Origin: CAYYDE01 sp964470525
GTDB taxonomy: Bacteria; Patescibacteriota; Gracilibacteria; BD1-5; UBA6164
NCBI GenBank assembly: GCA_964470525.1
Contig: CAYYDE010000002.1
Span: 62,001-126,000, forward strand
Length of the DNA stretch: 64,000 nt
Reading direction: 5' to 3'
The position numbers were made by a program, and so were the translations under genes. The notes beneath the pieces are model-generated. The model was not told the DNA's origin. It saw only the letters and a program-made list of their open reading frames with translations, and made no database searches. Positions 54,424 through 63,502 of this stretch are shown here, piece by piece; within the stretch, counting starts at the first letter, position 1, and each line of letters begins with the position of its first letter.

Positions 54424-54451
54424 TTTATACTTATTTTTTTAAATAAGTCAA
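54424..54451 (-). promoter_or_regulatory. promoter of the five-gene operon
   Basis: Minus strand -35 TTGACT (54446-54451), 16-bp spacer, -10 TATAAA (54424-54429), 34 bp before the ATG. Confidence 0.7.
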
Positions 54452-54467
54452 TTCTTTCTTGTAAATA

Positions 54468-54495
54468 AAAGCGCTTCAGATTTCCTGAAACGCTA
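54468..54495 (-). terminator. hairpin terminator after the 112-aa gene
   Basis: On the minus strand AGCGTTTCAGG-aaat-CTGAAGCGCT followed by TTTTATTT. It is richer in GC than other terminators here. Confidence 0.75.
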
Positions 54496-54503
54496 TAAAA
54501 GGT

Positions 54504-54842
54504 TTACACCTTTTCTAAAAATGCTCTTCCATCTTTGAAAACAAATAAAACAAACTTATTTCCAAAGACTTCGTTTGCAATTTTTGCTTGAAAGCCAATT
54601 TCGTTTTTTCCTTTAGAAATAACTTCAAAGGAAGCTGATGTTATAATCACCCCCATTTGTGTACTAAACTCAGTACCATAAAATGAGAGAATCAGAGCTT
54701 TTGGGTTTTCACCAACACCTGGTACAAAATTTGATTTTGTACTCACACGACGCCGAAACAGTTTATACAATTCCTCAGTCGTTTTTTTTTGGTTTCTGTG
54801 CTGTGGTAATCTCAGATCAAGCAAAAATTTTTTCTTGGCCAT
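54504..54842 (-). CDS. 112-aa basic protein, unknown, no TGA codons
   Basis: It begins MAKKKFLLDLRLPQHRNQ and is basic and soluble. The second half alternates beta strands (GVIITSASFEVISKG, then GFQAKIANEVFGNKFVLFVF). It has a strong Shine-Dalgarno (AAGGGGAAAAGAT) and a consensus promoter. All eight Gly residues use GGN and none uses TGA, unlike nearly every neighbour, suggesting high expression or recent arrival. No family is recognised. Confidence 0.75.
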   Translation of the reverse strand: MAKKKFLLDLRLPQHRNQKKTTEELYKLFRRRVSTKSNFVPGVGENPKALILSFYGTEFSTQMGVIITSASFEVISKGKNEIGFQAKIANEVFGNKFVLFVFKDGRAFLEKV

Positions 54843-54876
54843 ATCTTTTCCCCTTTTTGATTTGAAAAGTATCTAA

Positions 54877-54903
54877 ATTATAAATATATTTTAGAATTGT
54901 CAA
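54877..54903 (-). promoter_or_regulatory. promoter of the 112-aa gene
   Basis: Minus strand -35 TTGACA (54898-54903), 15-bp spacer, -10 TATAAT (54877-54882). Together with the good ribosome binding site, this suggests strong expression. Confidence 0.7.
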
Positions 54904-54970
54904 CTTTTTCTCTTTTTGTTTTCTGATAATATTGTTTATACTGAAAATAATATTTTTTTATTTCAACAAT

Positions 54971-55843
54971 ATGAAAAAAATAATACTTTGAATTTTTCTT
55001 GTTTTTCTGTGTGTGTATCAAGGAAGTTATGCAAATTTTTTATCTCCACAAGAAGAAAAAAAGCTTGAAAGCGTCAAACATCAACTTCATTTTATAAGTG
55101 AAAATAAATCTGAAAATTGGTTTCAACAAGTTGATAGAAATCTTTCAAAAGTCATTCCAAAACTCAGATCTCAACCAAAAATGTGGTATATAGTTTCTCA
55201 AATACAACAAGAACTTCAAAAAATATATCAAGAGAATTTTCCTTCTATTATTGAAATTTCTCCACAAGAAGAGGAAAATATTTCAAATATTTCTGATAAT
55301 AGTTGGAAATATGATTTTTTTCAAAAATATGGATGAAACATTACGACTTCTTTAGAACTCAGTGAAAAATGTAGAGAACATTATGATTTTATAGATGAAA
55401 TTGCTCAAAGAAATGATTTTCCAACCTCTTTAGTGATTGCAACTTGGTCAAAAGAATCAAATTGTAATCTCTTCAATCCATATAATGGATGGGGACCATA
55501 TCAAATTACTTCACGATATTATACTCCTGGAGAAATTACTTTGGCTGATTTAGAGGTTTATACACAGGATTTTATTGATTTTTCAAAAGGAAAATGGACT
55601 TCATATCACAGAAATTCAAATCTAAAAAATAGATTTTGAATAGAAAATATTGAAATTCGTTATGATTTTTTCACTCTTGAATCTCTCCAACTTCATGCTA
55701 TTTTATATAATGGTGTTGGAAAAACTACAACTCTCTCAACAAATCTTTTTGCAAATACAAATTTGCATGGTGATATTGTGGGAAATTCTGACGGTTTAGT
55801 CACGAGAGTTTTAAAAGTTTTACATTATGAAACACAAAAATAA
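54971..55843 (+). CDS. secreted lytic-transglycosylase-like protein
   Basis: 290 aa. A signal peptide (MKKIILGIFLVFLCVYQGSYA) is followed by a helical, charged segment (about 25-120), then a lysozyme-like domain: EIAQRNDFPTSLVIATWSKE carries the expected catalytic Glu, and NPYNGWGPYQIT resembles the substrate-cleft region of SLT-type transglycosylases. It would cut peptidoglycan outside the membrane, its own or that of a host. Own terminator. Confidence 0.7.
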
Positions 55844-55876
55844 AGAGAAAAATTTTGATTTTTCTCTTTATTTTCA
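55842..55876 (+). terminator. hairpin terminator
   Basis: AAAGAGAAAAA-ttttga-TTTTTCTCTTTATTTT. Confidence 0.8.
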
Positions 55877-55927
55877 TATAATATATTCAATCAAGAAATC
55901 TTGAGATTATTTTCTAAATTTTTGTAT

Positions 55928-56887
55928 ATGATGTGATTATTTATACCTATAGCAATTGTGTGTATCTTAACATTTTGAGCACTTACAGGACTTTTATTAC
56001 CTGCTATTGTTATTTCTATTATTGTGGTTTTTCTCTCAATAAAAATTGTAACTCCAAATACAGTAAAGACAGTTGAACTTCTTGGGAAATTTAATAGAAT
56101 TTTGAGACCATGACTCAATTTTATCATTCCATTTATTGAATGGACGAGACATCAAGATTTATTTAGAAAAAATTTTTCAGTGGAAGTAGATGGAATTACT
56201 TCTGATAATGTAACAGTTTATATTGGACTGAATGTTATCTATTATGTGCAAGATGATAGAAATGATTCTGAATCATGAATTGTTTATAAATCAGTTTATT
56301 CAATTAATGATCCAAGAACAATGATGGCTTCAACGATTGACGAACAACTCAGAGCAATGGTTTCAAATTTTGATCATAAAATCATTTTTACGAAAAGAGA
56401 AGAAATTGGTCACTCTATTGAAGAAAATCTCAGAGAAAAACTTTCTCAATTTGGATACACTCTTGACTCAATTCAAGTAAGAAGTATTAAATTAGAATGA
56501 TCAGTAATGACTGCTATGAATAAAGTAGTAGAATCTCTTAAACTTAAAGAAGCTGCACAAAATGAATGAGAAGCTGAAAAAATTATGCAAGTAAAAAGAG
56601 CAGAAGCTGATAAAGAAGCAAAAATTCTTATCGGGCAATGAATGGCTGGACAAAGAATGGAAATTGCAAAAGGTTTTAAAGAATCAGTTGATATGATTAT
56701 GTCAAGTGATAAATCTCTGAGTGGTGATAAAATTCTAAAATTTCTTCTTGATTCATCAAGAATTGAAACTCTTGGAAATATCTGAAATTCTGATAAAACA
56801 AAACTGGTCTACCTTAATGAAGATTTAGAAGGAAGATGAATGAATAAAGAAGCAAAACTTATTGCTGGAAGTGAACTAATGAGATAA
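55928..56887 (+). CDS. SPFH/Band 7 (stomatin-like) membrane protein
   Basis: 319 aa. N-terminal membrane helices (about 3-45) precede an SPFH domain (about 50-200; PNTVKTVELLGKF, LNFIIPFIEW, SVEVDGITSDNVTVYIGLNV), then a coiled segment rich in Ala, Glu and Lys (AEKIMQVKRAEADKEAKIL). Such proteins form ring-shaped membrane scaffolds and often regulate FtsH. Confidence 0.88.
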
Positions 56888-56894
56888 TCATTCA

Positions 56895-56926
56895 AAAAAA
56901 GAGAGTATTATCTACTCTCTTTTTCC
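56895..56926 (+). terminator. hairpin terminator
   Basis: AAAAAGAGAGTA-ttatc-TACTCTCTTTTT. Confidence 0.85.
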
Positions 56927-56951
56927 ATATATTTGTAATTTTTCTTGTTTC

Positions 56952-57407
56952 ATGATCTATTTTTTTATACCAATATTGATAGCCTTTGATGCTTTTACAA
57001 AATACATTGCTTATAACTTCCTTTGAGAAACTCATTTTCTTTTATGAAAAATTATATTTTTACGATATATAGAAAATACTGGAATTGCTTTTTCTATTCC
57101 TGTTGAAGGTCTTATCCTAAAAATACTTACTTTGGTAATTATTACTTATTTTGTATATTATTACTTTCGTGAAGAAAAACATAAAAATAATATATGGATT
57201 GATACTTCATTTATTCTCATTTTTTCTTGAGCAATAGGAAATGCATATGAAAGAATTTTTAGAGATGGAGTTATAGACTTTATTGGAATACAAGGTTTTG
57301 CTATTTTTAATATTGCTGATGTGTATATTACTGTATGACTTCTTTTGTATATTACTCTTTCTTTTTTAGAGTTTCGTAAGAAAAAATGAGACCATATTTC
57401 ATCTTAA
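56952..57407 (+). CDS. lspA: lipoprotein signal peptidase II
   Basis: 151 aa with four membrane helices. The conserved ENTGIAFSIP, SGAIGNAYERI and FNIADVYI carry the catalytic Asp pair (GVIDFI and NIAD). It removes signal peptides from lipoproteins after Lgt, which is encoded 1.3 kb downstream. The 3' gene starts 17 bp later. Confidence 0.93.
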
Positions 57408-57424
57408 TTTTTTAGTTTTTTCAT

Positions 57425-58162
57425 ATGACTTGAAATAAATTTACTCCAAATGCTTTAAAAATATCTGATATATTGTTATTGTGATCAGGATCTTTTGTTG
57501 CTGGTTTTATAGGAAGTGTTTTTTTACTTTTAGTGGTATTTCTTTTTGCTCCTATTCTTGAAATTCAACAAAACTTTACTCCTACCCTGTATAATAATAG
57601 TCAATCTTCTCTTTTTCCTATTATTATGTCATTTTTAAGTTTTTTGGCGAGCCTCATTGTTGTCTTGACAACATATTATTTTTTTACTCTCACTGATCCA
57701 GAAAGATATCAAAAAACATGAATTCATTTTTGAAATCTCTGTTTTCTTACTCTTATTGTATACATATTTATTGCTCCGATTTATATTTGGGCTGGTATGA
57801 TAGGGTATGAAAATATTTTGCTTGTATTTGTAATCCATATCTTGATATTATTTTTTGGAGTTTCTTTTTTAATAGAACTTCTCAATAATTATAGATATAT
57901 TTTCGTTGGTTTTTATGCATCATTTTGATGACTTTTAATTACGTGATTGTGTGTATTAGCATTATTTTTCTATTTTGAAAGTGGATTTGCAAAACTTCTT
58001 TCTCTTCTTTTTATTTTACCTCTCACAAATTTTTTGTTTACTATTTTTAAATCTTTCTTTGAAATTTTATATTATTCTTATTATAAATTTACTTGATATG
58101 ATCCATTGTGAGATGTGTTTTATCAAATAGAAGAAGAATGAAAATCAACCGATGAAATCTAA
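57425..58162 (+). CDS. multi-pass membrane protein, unknown
   Basis: 245 aa with six likely membrane helices (about 20-45, 60-85, 105-125, 130-150, 155-180, 185-215) and an acidic C-terminal tail. No transport or enzyme motif is recognised. It lies in the lspA-lgt gene run. Confidence 0.65.
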
Positions 58163-58183
58163 TTTATTTTTAATACATTTTTT

Positions 58184-58699
58184 ATGTTAGACATTGTAAA
58201 ACAAACACTTGAATATATTATTCAAAATCAAACTCCACCACTCAAAAATAATTTAATCATACAAAATGAAAAGCTCCTTGAAACAAAATGAAGTGTATTT
58301 GTAACATTCTATAAAAATGGAAATATTATTGCAAGTGCTGGAAATATTATGGAAATTGCTTCAGATTTAGTTAATGAAACTATTGCTTCTACAACAGAAG
58401 CTCTCAAACAAATTACAAATATCTCAGATGCAAATACGTATCAAATACGTGTGGATACTCTTTCTGCTCGTAGTGTTTTAACCGATAAAAAAATCAGTGA
58501 TCTCAATCCTATGACAACCGGAGCATTTGCAATTAAAAAAGATTATTCTAAACTTGCTGTTATCCTTCCAAATATTTCTGCAAATATCACTTCTGGAAAT
58601 GATTTACAAAAAGCTCTCGAACTCAAAATCTGAGAAAATATAAACGAAGATTTTATCGTTTATGAGTTCACGACTCAAACTTTTACTTCATTTGCATAA
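58184..58699 (+). CDS. AMMECR1-domain protein
   Basis: 171 aa. KGSVFVTFYKNGNIIASAGNI parallels the AMMECR1 signature (GvFVTl...G.LRGCIG), and ILPNISANITSGNDLQKALE fits the C-terminal part. The human homologue is of unknown molecular function; bacterial forms often pair with MEMO-like or radical-SAM proteins. Interestingly, a LigB/DODA-type protein (MEMO superfamily) is in this window, although 50 kb away. Confidence 0.6.
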
Positions 58700-58702
58700 T
58701 AT

Positions 58703-59458
58703 ATGACTCTTTTTGAAATACAGATTTTTTGATTTACTCTTGCTCCAAGTTATTATGGACTTATGTACGCATGAGCGTTTTTAATTGGATATTATTATCT
58801 TTTGAAAAAAAATCTTCTTAAAAAAGAAGATTTGGATTCTTTGTTTCTTTTTATCGTATTTTGAGTGATTTTATGAGGAAGAATTTGATATATTCTTTTT
58901 TATGATTTTTCTTTTTATATGAATCATTTCACAGAAATTATAAAAATTTGGAAAGGAGGAATGAGTTTTCATGGAGGAATGATTTGAGTGATTTTTTCAG
59001 TACTTCTCTTCAGTAAAATATATAAAGTTCCTTTTTATAAATTGATTGATGAAATTGCTCTTATTGCTCCGATAGGAATTTTTCTAGGAAGAATTTGAAA
59101 TTATATCAATAAAGAATTATTAGGATTTCCATATGAATGATGGTTGGCTGTAGAAAAAAATGGTGTTTCATACTTCCCTTCTCCTCTTTTAGAAGCATTT
59201 TTAGAAGGATTTATATTATTTGTATGTTTGTATTTTCTGATGAAAAAAAGAAAATTTTATGGACAAATTTGAGCAATATTTTTAATAGTATATGGAATTT
59301 TTAGAATTTTTATAGAAATTTTTGTGAGAACTCCTGATGTTCATATTTGATATATTGCTGGAATCTTCACACTCGGAACTCTTTTATCAATCCCAATGAT
59401 TCTTGCTGGAATTTTCTTTTACATATATTTATCAAAAAGACAAAAAATATGAATATAA
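58703..59458 (+). CDS. lgt: prolipoprotein diacylglyceryl transferase
   Basis: 251 aa, seven membrane helices. It has GGRIGYILFYD, GGMSFHGGMIG (catalytic His region), IFLGRIGNYINKELLG and FEGFILF near the end. It attaches diacylglycerol to the lipobox Cys of lipoproteins such as the sugar dehydrogenase at 2419-3582. Under code 25 the frame runs through TGA at 59450-59452 and overlaps the rhomboid gene by 10 bp. Confidence 0.93.
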
Positions 59459-59994
59459 ATTTTACTCTTTTTCTTCTTATTATATGTATAATATTTTCAT
59501 TTACTGCTTTTTATGATGAAAATATGTACATGTATGGAATGGGAATGCATTTTTTAGAATTATCTCAAACTCAAAATGCTCTTATACAATTCTTTTTGTA
59601 TAGTTTTATTCATGGTTCATTTTTTCATTTATTTTTCAATAGTATTGTGCTCTATTATTTTTGAAATAAAATAGAAAATTTCTTACATATGAAGTATTAT
59701 ATTTTGTTTTTTCTGATAGTAACTCTTGGAGTTGCTGTGAGTCTTCTAGTATTTGATCCATTTAAAATTACCGTTGGAATAAGTGGTTTTGGTATGGCTT
59801 TAATGAGTTTTTATACATTGTTATTGTATGAAGCAAGAGATGACGAATACAAATGATGAATCACTTTTTTAATCATCAATATTTTGATCTGATTTGGAAC
59901 GCAAATTAGTTTAATCTGACATTTAAGTTGAGCTATTTTGTGAGTAATGTTTTTCTTTTTCTATACAAAAATCCTCTATAAAATCCATCAATAA
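59449..59994 (+). CDS. rhomboid-family intramembrane serine protease
   Basis: 181 aa, six membrane helices. It has HGSFFHLFFNSIVLYYFG (oxyanion His/Asn region), the nucleophile in TVGISGFGMAL (GxSG) and the catalytic His in IGHLSGAILGV. It cleaves membrane proteins inside the bilayer. Coupled to lgt by overlap. Its 3' end overlaps the convergent membrane-protein gene by 62 bp. Confidence 0.9.
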
Positions 59995-60448
59995 TCAGGT
60001 ACGGAACGCTCAAAAAAAACAAAATCCAAAGATATAAAAATCATTTTGATCCAAATAATGCTATAGAAATATATCCTATTAAAACTATCAAACTAATACA
60101 CATATATCCTATTAAAGTTTGAAAGTCAAATCTTGGTTTGAGAGTTCTTCCACGAAAAAGTTTTCACAACACAAACACGTTTGCAATCATTAAATAATAA
60201 AATAATAAATCTGTAAAAATAAATTCAAAAGCATTCATATCAAAGAAATAAAAAAATATTCCCAAAATGAAGAATGGAATTTCAATATAAATCCAAAACT
60301 GAAAAAAAACTTTTTTAAAAATTTTTTCTCAAAATGCTTCACGAATACCAGAAAGTTGATAATCATGAAGTTGTAAAAAATAAAATGCTTGAAGATATTT
60401 TACCAAAAATGGTCCAATCAAAAGTATAAAAAACACATATTCTATCAT
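59933..60448 (-). CDS. membrane protein, unknown
   Basis: 171 aa, four to five membrane helices and a basic C-terminus (RGFLYRKRKT). No family is recognised. It converges on the rhomboid gene, the last 62 bp coding on both strands, with no terminator between them. Confidence 0.65.
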
Positions 60449-60515
60449 AATATAATAATCAAAAAAATATTCTATTATTATTGTACCACATTTTTATATG
60501 ACTCACAAATATTTT

Positions 60516-61130
60516 ATGAAAAATATTCTTATCACTGGAGTAAGTTCTTGAATTTGAAAATTTTTAACTGAAAATCTCTCTCAAAATTATCATATTTATT
60601 GAGTTTCACGCAGTATGTGTGATACGAAAAATATGACTTTTATACAATGAGATATACAAGATCTTCATTTCTTACAAGAAATAACTTCAAAAATTGAAAA
60701 TTGTGATTATTTCATTTGTAATGCAGGAGTTGGTTTTTTTGATAAATTTGAAAAGATTTCTCTTTCTGAGCATATGCAACAGATACAAACAAATTTACTT
60801 TCCCCTATTTTACTTACTTCTCTTTTAAGATCAAAGATACAAAAAGGAATTATTTTTATTTGAAGTATCAGTAGTAAAAAATCTGGAAAATATGGTGCTA
60901 CATATAGTGCAAGTAAATTTGGTCTAAGAGGTTTTGCCATGAATCTCAAAAATGAATACCCGAAACTTCAAATTCATCTCATTAACCCAAAAATTATTGA
61001 TACATGATTTCATAAAAATGCACAAGTAGAAATTGTTTGAAAATACCAAACATCTTCTCCTTGAGATATTTTAAAAACCATAGAAAATATAATAGATAAA
61101 AAAGAAACTCGTTTTGAAATAGATCTTTAA
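60516..61130 (+). CDS. short-chain dehydrogenase/reductase
   Basis: 204 aa, short for classic SDRs (about 250). It has the NAD(P) loop ITGVSSGIG, DYFICNAGVGFF, the catalytic Ser region GSISS and YSASKFGLRG (YxxxK). Two of the three loop glycines are TGA. ATG 60516 places the loop near the N-terminus as usual; ATG 60498 is an in-frame alternative. Substrate unknown. Confidence 0.9.
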
Positions 61131-61133
61131 ACA

Positions 61134-61163
61134 ACAAAAACCCCCTATAAAGGGGGTTTTACT
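61134..61163. terminator. GC-rich bidirectional terminator
   Basis: AAAAACCCCCT-ataa-AGGGGGTTTTAC, ending both the SDR gene and the minus-strand unit at 61164-61504. Confidence 0.9.
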
Positions 61164-61504
61164 TTACATAACTTTCACCATACGCGTAAAGCGAGATGAA
61201 TAGTCAGTGTTCCCATTTGGGAATTTTAGTCCAATTAAATGGATAAAAGATAAATAAATTTATGAAAATACTACTGGAATTTTAACTGTTAGGATGTATC
61301 CATAAAGCGAACTCCATGTTAACACGCCAGTTTTCACATCAGGGAAGGCTACGCAGCCAGGGCAGCCAAGCAACCGATGGCAGCAGCATTTGCAGAAAGA
61401 GAAGAATATGAATTACAGGTAGAACTACGATGTCGCTTCATAACTTTTTTCCTTTGTTTGAATGAAAATTTTTTATCTATCATTCAAGAAAAACCCTTGA
61501 AGAC
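61164..61504 (-). ncRNA. unassigned GC-rich structured transcript
   Basis: A complete transcription unit: promoter at 61511-61538, start near 61504, GC-rich terminator at 61134-61163. The stretch 61165-61445 is much richer in GC than any intergenic region here, which in AT-rich genomes usually marks structured RNA. It holds a 30-codon ORF and several hairpins (for example TTCCCA/TGGGAA). The tRNA-like ends expected of tmRNA, the RNase P core and the SRP tetraloop are not found. Confidence 0.5.
61349..61441 (-). CDS. 30-codon ORF, Ser/Ala-rich peptide ending in LAALAA
   Basis: It reads MKRHRSSTCNSYSSLSANAA and continues AIGCLAALAA before TAG. A ribosome binding site (AAAGGAAAAAAGTT) precedes it. 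The basic head plus Ser/Ala body could be a small peptide toxin, a bacteriocin or an expressed leader. The C-terminus resembles an ssrA degradation tag. No TGA codons. Confidence 0.45.
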   Translation of the reverse strand: MKRHRSSTCNSYSSLSANAAAIGCLAALAA

Positions 61505-61510
61505 TTTTAG

Positions 61511-61538
61511 AATATAATCATTTTATTTAAATTGTCAA
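61511..61538 (-). promoter_or_regulatory. promoter of the GC-rich unit
   Basis: Minus strand -35 TTGACA (61533-61538), 16-bp spacer, -10 TATATT (61511-61516). Confidence 0.7.
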
Positions 61539-61554
61539 AAGTTTTTAATCAAAA

Positions 61555-61592
61555 AATAAGATGATAGTATTATCATCTTATTTTATATCATT
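61555..61592 (-). terminator. hairpin terminator
   Basis: AATAAGATGATA-gtat-TATCATCTTATTTT after the large secreted protein. Confidence 0.8.
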
Positions 61593-61593
61593 T

Positions 61594-63366
61594 TTATTTT
61601 CAAGATTCTCTTATAGATGAAAAATTTGGAGGACTAAATCATCCTTGAGATTGAACGTTAATTTTTACATAACATTCTTTTTCACAAGTCGTATGAGAGA
61701 CTTTCATATCGGAAAGAAGATCTGTTCTTTTTGGATATTGAGTCAAAGTTATAGGACGAACATTAAAATAATATTTTTTTCCTGATTCAAGTATACAAGA
61801 TGTTTGTTGGGCATTTTCTAATGTACCTCATCATCTTCATGCTTTTATCATATTATTTGTCATCACAGTCATTGAAGATCCTCCATCTGTCCACACATCA
61901 TCTAAACTATAATTATACATCCAACATCAAGCCACATTTTGAACTGGAGTGAAAGATCAAGGAGTTTCTGAAATAACTCATAGATAATTTGACCACCCAC
62001 GTCCAACAGAAGGTCATACACTATCTTGATGAAAAAAAATATTTTGATGAATATATTTTGGTGCATCAAATTCTAACGCAAGCACTTCATTTTGATTGAT
62101 ATAACGAATATATTGAGTCCAATTTCCTGAAAGATGGGTATTAAAATTTATCAATCATTTTCTGAGATTGAGTTGATTTCATGGAAAAAAAGTATCATTT
62201 ATTTTTTCTGCTGGAAATAAAAGTCCATTATAGTTTGTTCCATTTGTAAAAATATTATTCCTATGTCGAATATCAACAGTACAATCAGAACATGTTGAGG
62301 TAATATTATAATAATATGTTTTATTTGGAGAGAGTAAACAAGTGATTTGTAGTGTTCATGGATTATTCAGTGCTTCTCCAGAAGTAAGTCCAGCCGTATC
62401 AGTTACATAATAGAGTCCTGAATCTCATTCAGCATGATTGAGAGTACATATACTTGGTCCATTTGGAGTTTCTGAGATAGAAGATGTCATATTTCTAAAT
62501 AATCTTCACTCTACTGTATCTCTTACTCGAGTTCCAGATCTTTTTCCATTTGGATAAATATATACCCCAAGATCCGTACCACTTGCATAAATTCACAAAT
62601 CTGGATGTTCTAAAGAAAAATATGAAATAATTTTATTGAGTCATTGAATTTTTTTATGAGTGGTAAATTGAAAAGATTGAGTTTCCCCTCTTTTTGAAAA
62701 TGTAGCTGTTACAAATGCTTTTTGTGAAAAATTATTTTGTTGAGACATATTTTTTCAAGATCCTTCACTACAATTTCCAACACCAATATCACACAGAAAT
62801 TTTTCCGCATCTGTTAATGAGGAATCTGTTTGAAAATCTCAAAGCACCTTTTGTGATTCTGATTTTAAATATTGAATCATGATAAGCACATTTGGACTTT
62901 TTGAATATTGTTGTTCTAATTTTGTTAAATTAGAAATCAATTTTTCTGCTGTTACAGTATCTCATGTTTTTCTTAAAGAATCAATTACCTTATCCAATTG
63001 AGATTTATAAGGAATAGAGACACTTGAAGAAAGAGAAGTATTTGATGTCTCAGAAGAAGTTATTGAAGTTTGAGTACTTGATTGTATATCATTTAAACTA
63101 CAAGTTGTTTGATTTCAACATAAGAAATAATGATATGACCCCCTGTATTCAAAACACTCTGTTCTTGTATGTCATGGAAATCTTGCATTATATGTACGTC
63201 TTTCTGTTGAACATTTTGTAGCAGTTTCATATTTACTTGAAAGAGTATGTCATGCTTGTTCATATTCTTGAACTTGATGAGAAGAAAAAGAAATATTTCA
63301 TAAAGAAATTCAAATTGTAAAAATATAAATTATTGTTAAAAAAGATATTTTTTTATATATGTTCAT
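61594..63366 (-). CDS. large secreted Cys-containing protein, unknown
   Basis: 590 aa. A signal peptide (residues 1-28) precedes a Ser/Thr-rich linker (about 85-115), a helical section and then a long beta-rich, Asn/Tyr/Thr-rich part with many cysteines in pairs, for example CTLNHAEGDSGLYYV, CSDCTVD and TTCEKECYVKINV. The composition suggests an exported, disulfide-bonded adhesin or fibre. No known domain. It could be a host-contact protein (inference). Confidence 0.7.
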
Positions 63367-63448
63367 ATTTTTTATTTTTTAAGATATAAATCTGATTCAT
63401 TTTAGTAGATAATCTCTCTTTTGTCAAAAGTTTTTTAAAGTATAAATT

Positions 63449-63476
63449 TTGACAAAAAAGCTCCTTTATATATGAT
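63449..63476 (+). promoter_or_regulatory. promoter of the right-edge gene
   Basis: -35 TTGACA (63449-63454), 16-bp spacer, -10 TATGAT (63471-63476). Confidence 0.6.
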
Positions 63477-63502
63477 AACTCCTTATTTTATAAATAAAAA
63501 TT

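Noticed and set aside
61340..61400. SRP 4.5S RNA, from a plus-strand stretch resembling CAGG...GAAGG...GCAGCC
   Set aside because: The conserved apical GGAA tetraloop and asymmetric loop do not line up, and the promoter and terminator place the transcript on the minus strand.
61164..61504. tm RNA (ssrA) identity, because of the AN...ALAA-like tag in frame
   Set aside because: No T-loop (GTTCRA) or Ala acceptor stem with G-U pair was found at the ends, and the tag lies in an ATG-started ORF with a ribosome binding site. Left as unassigned.
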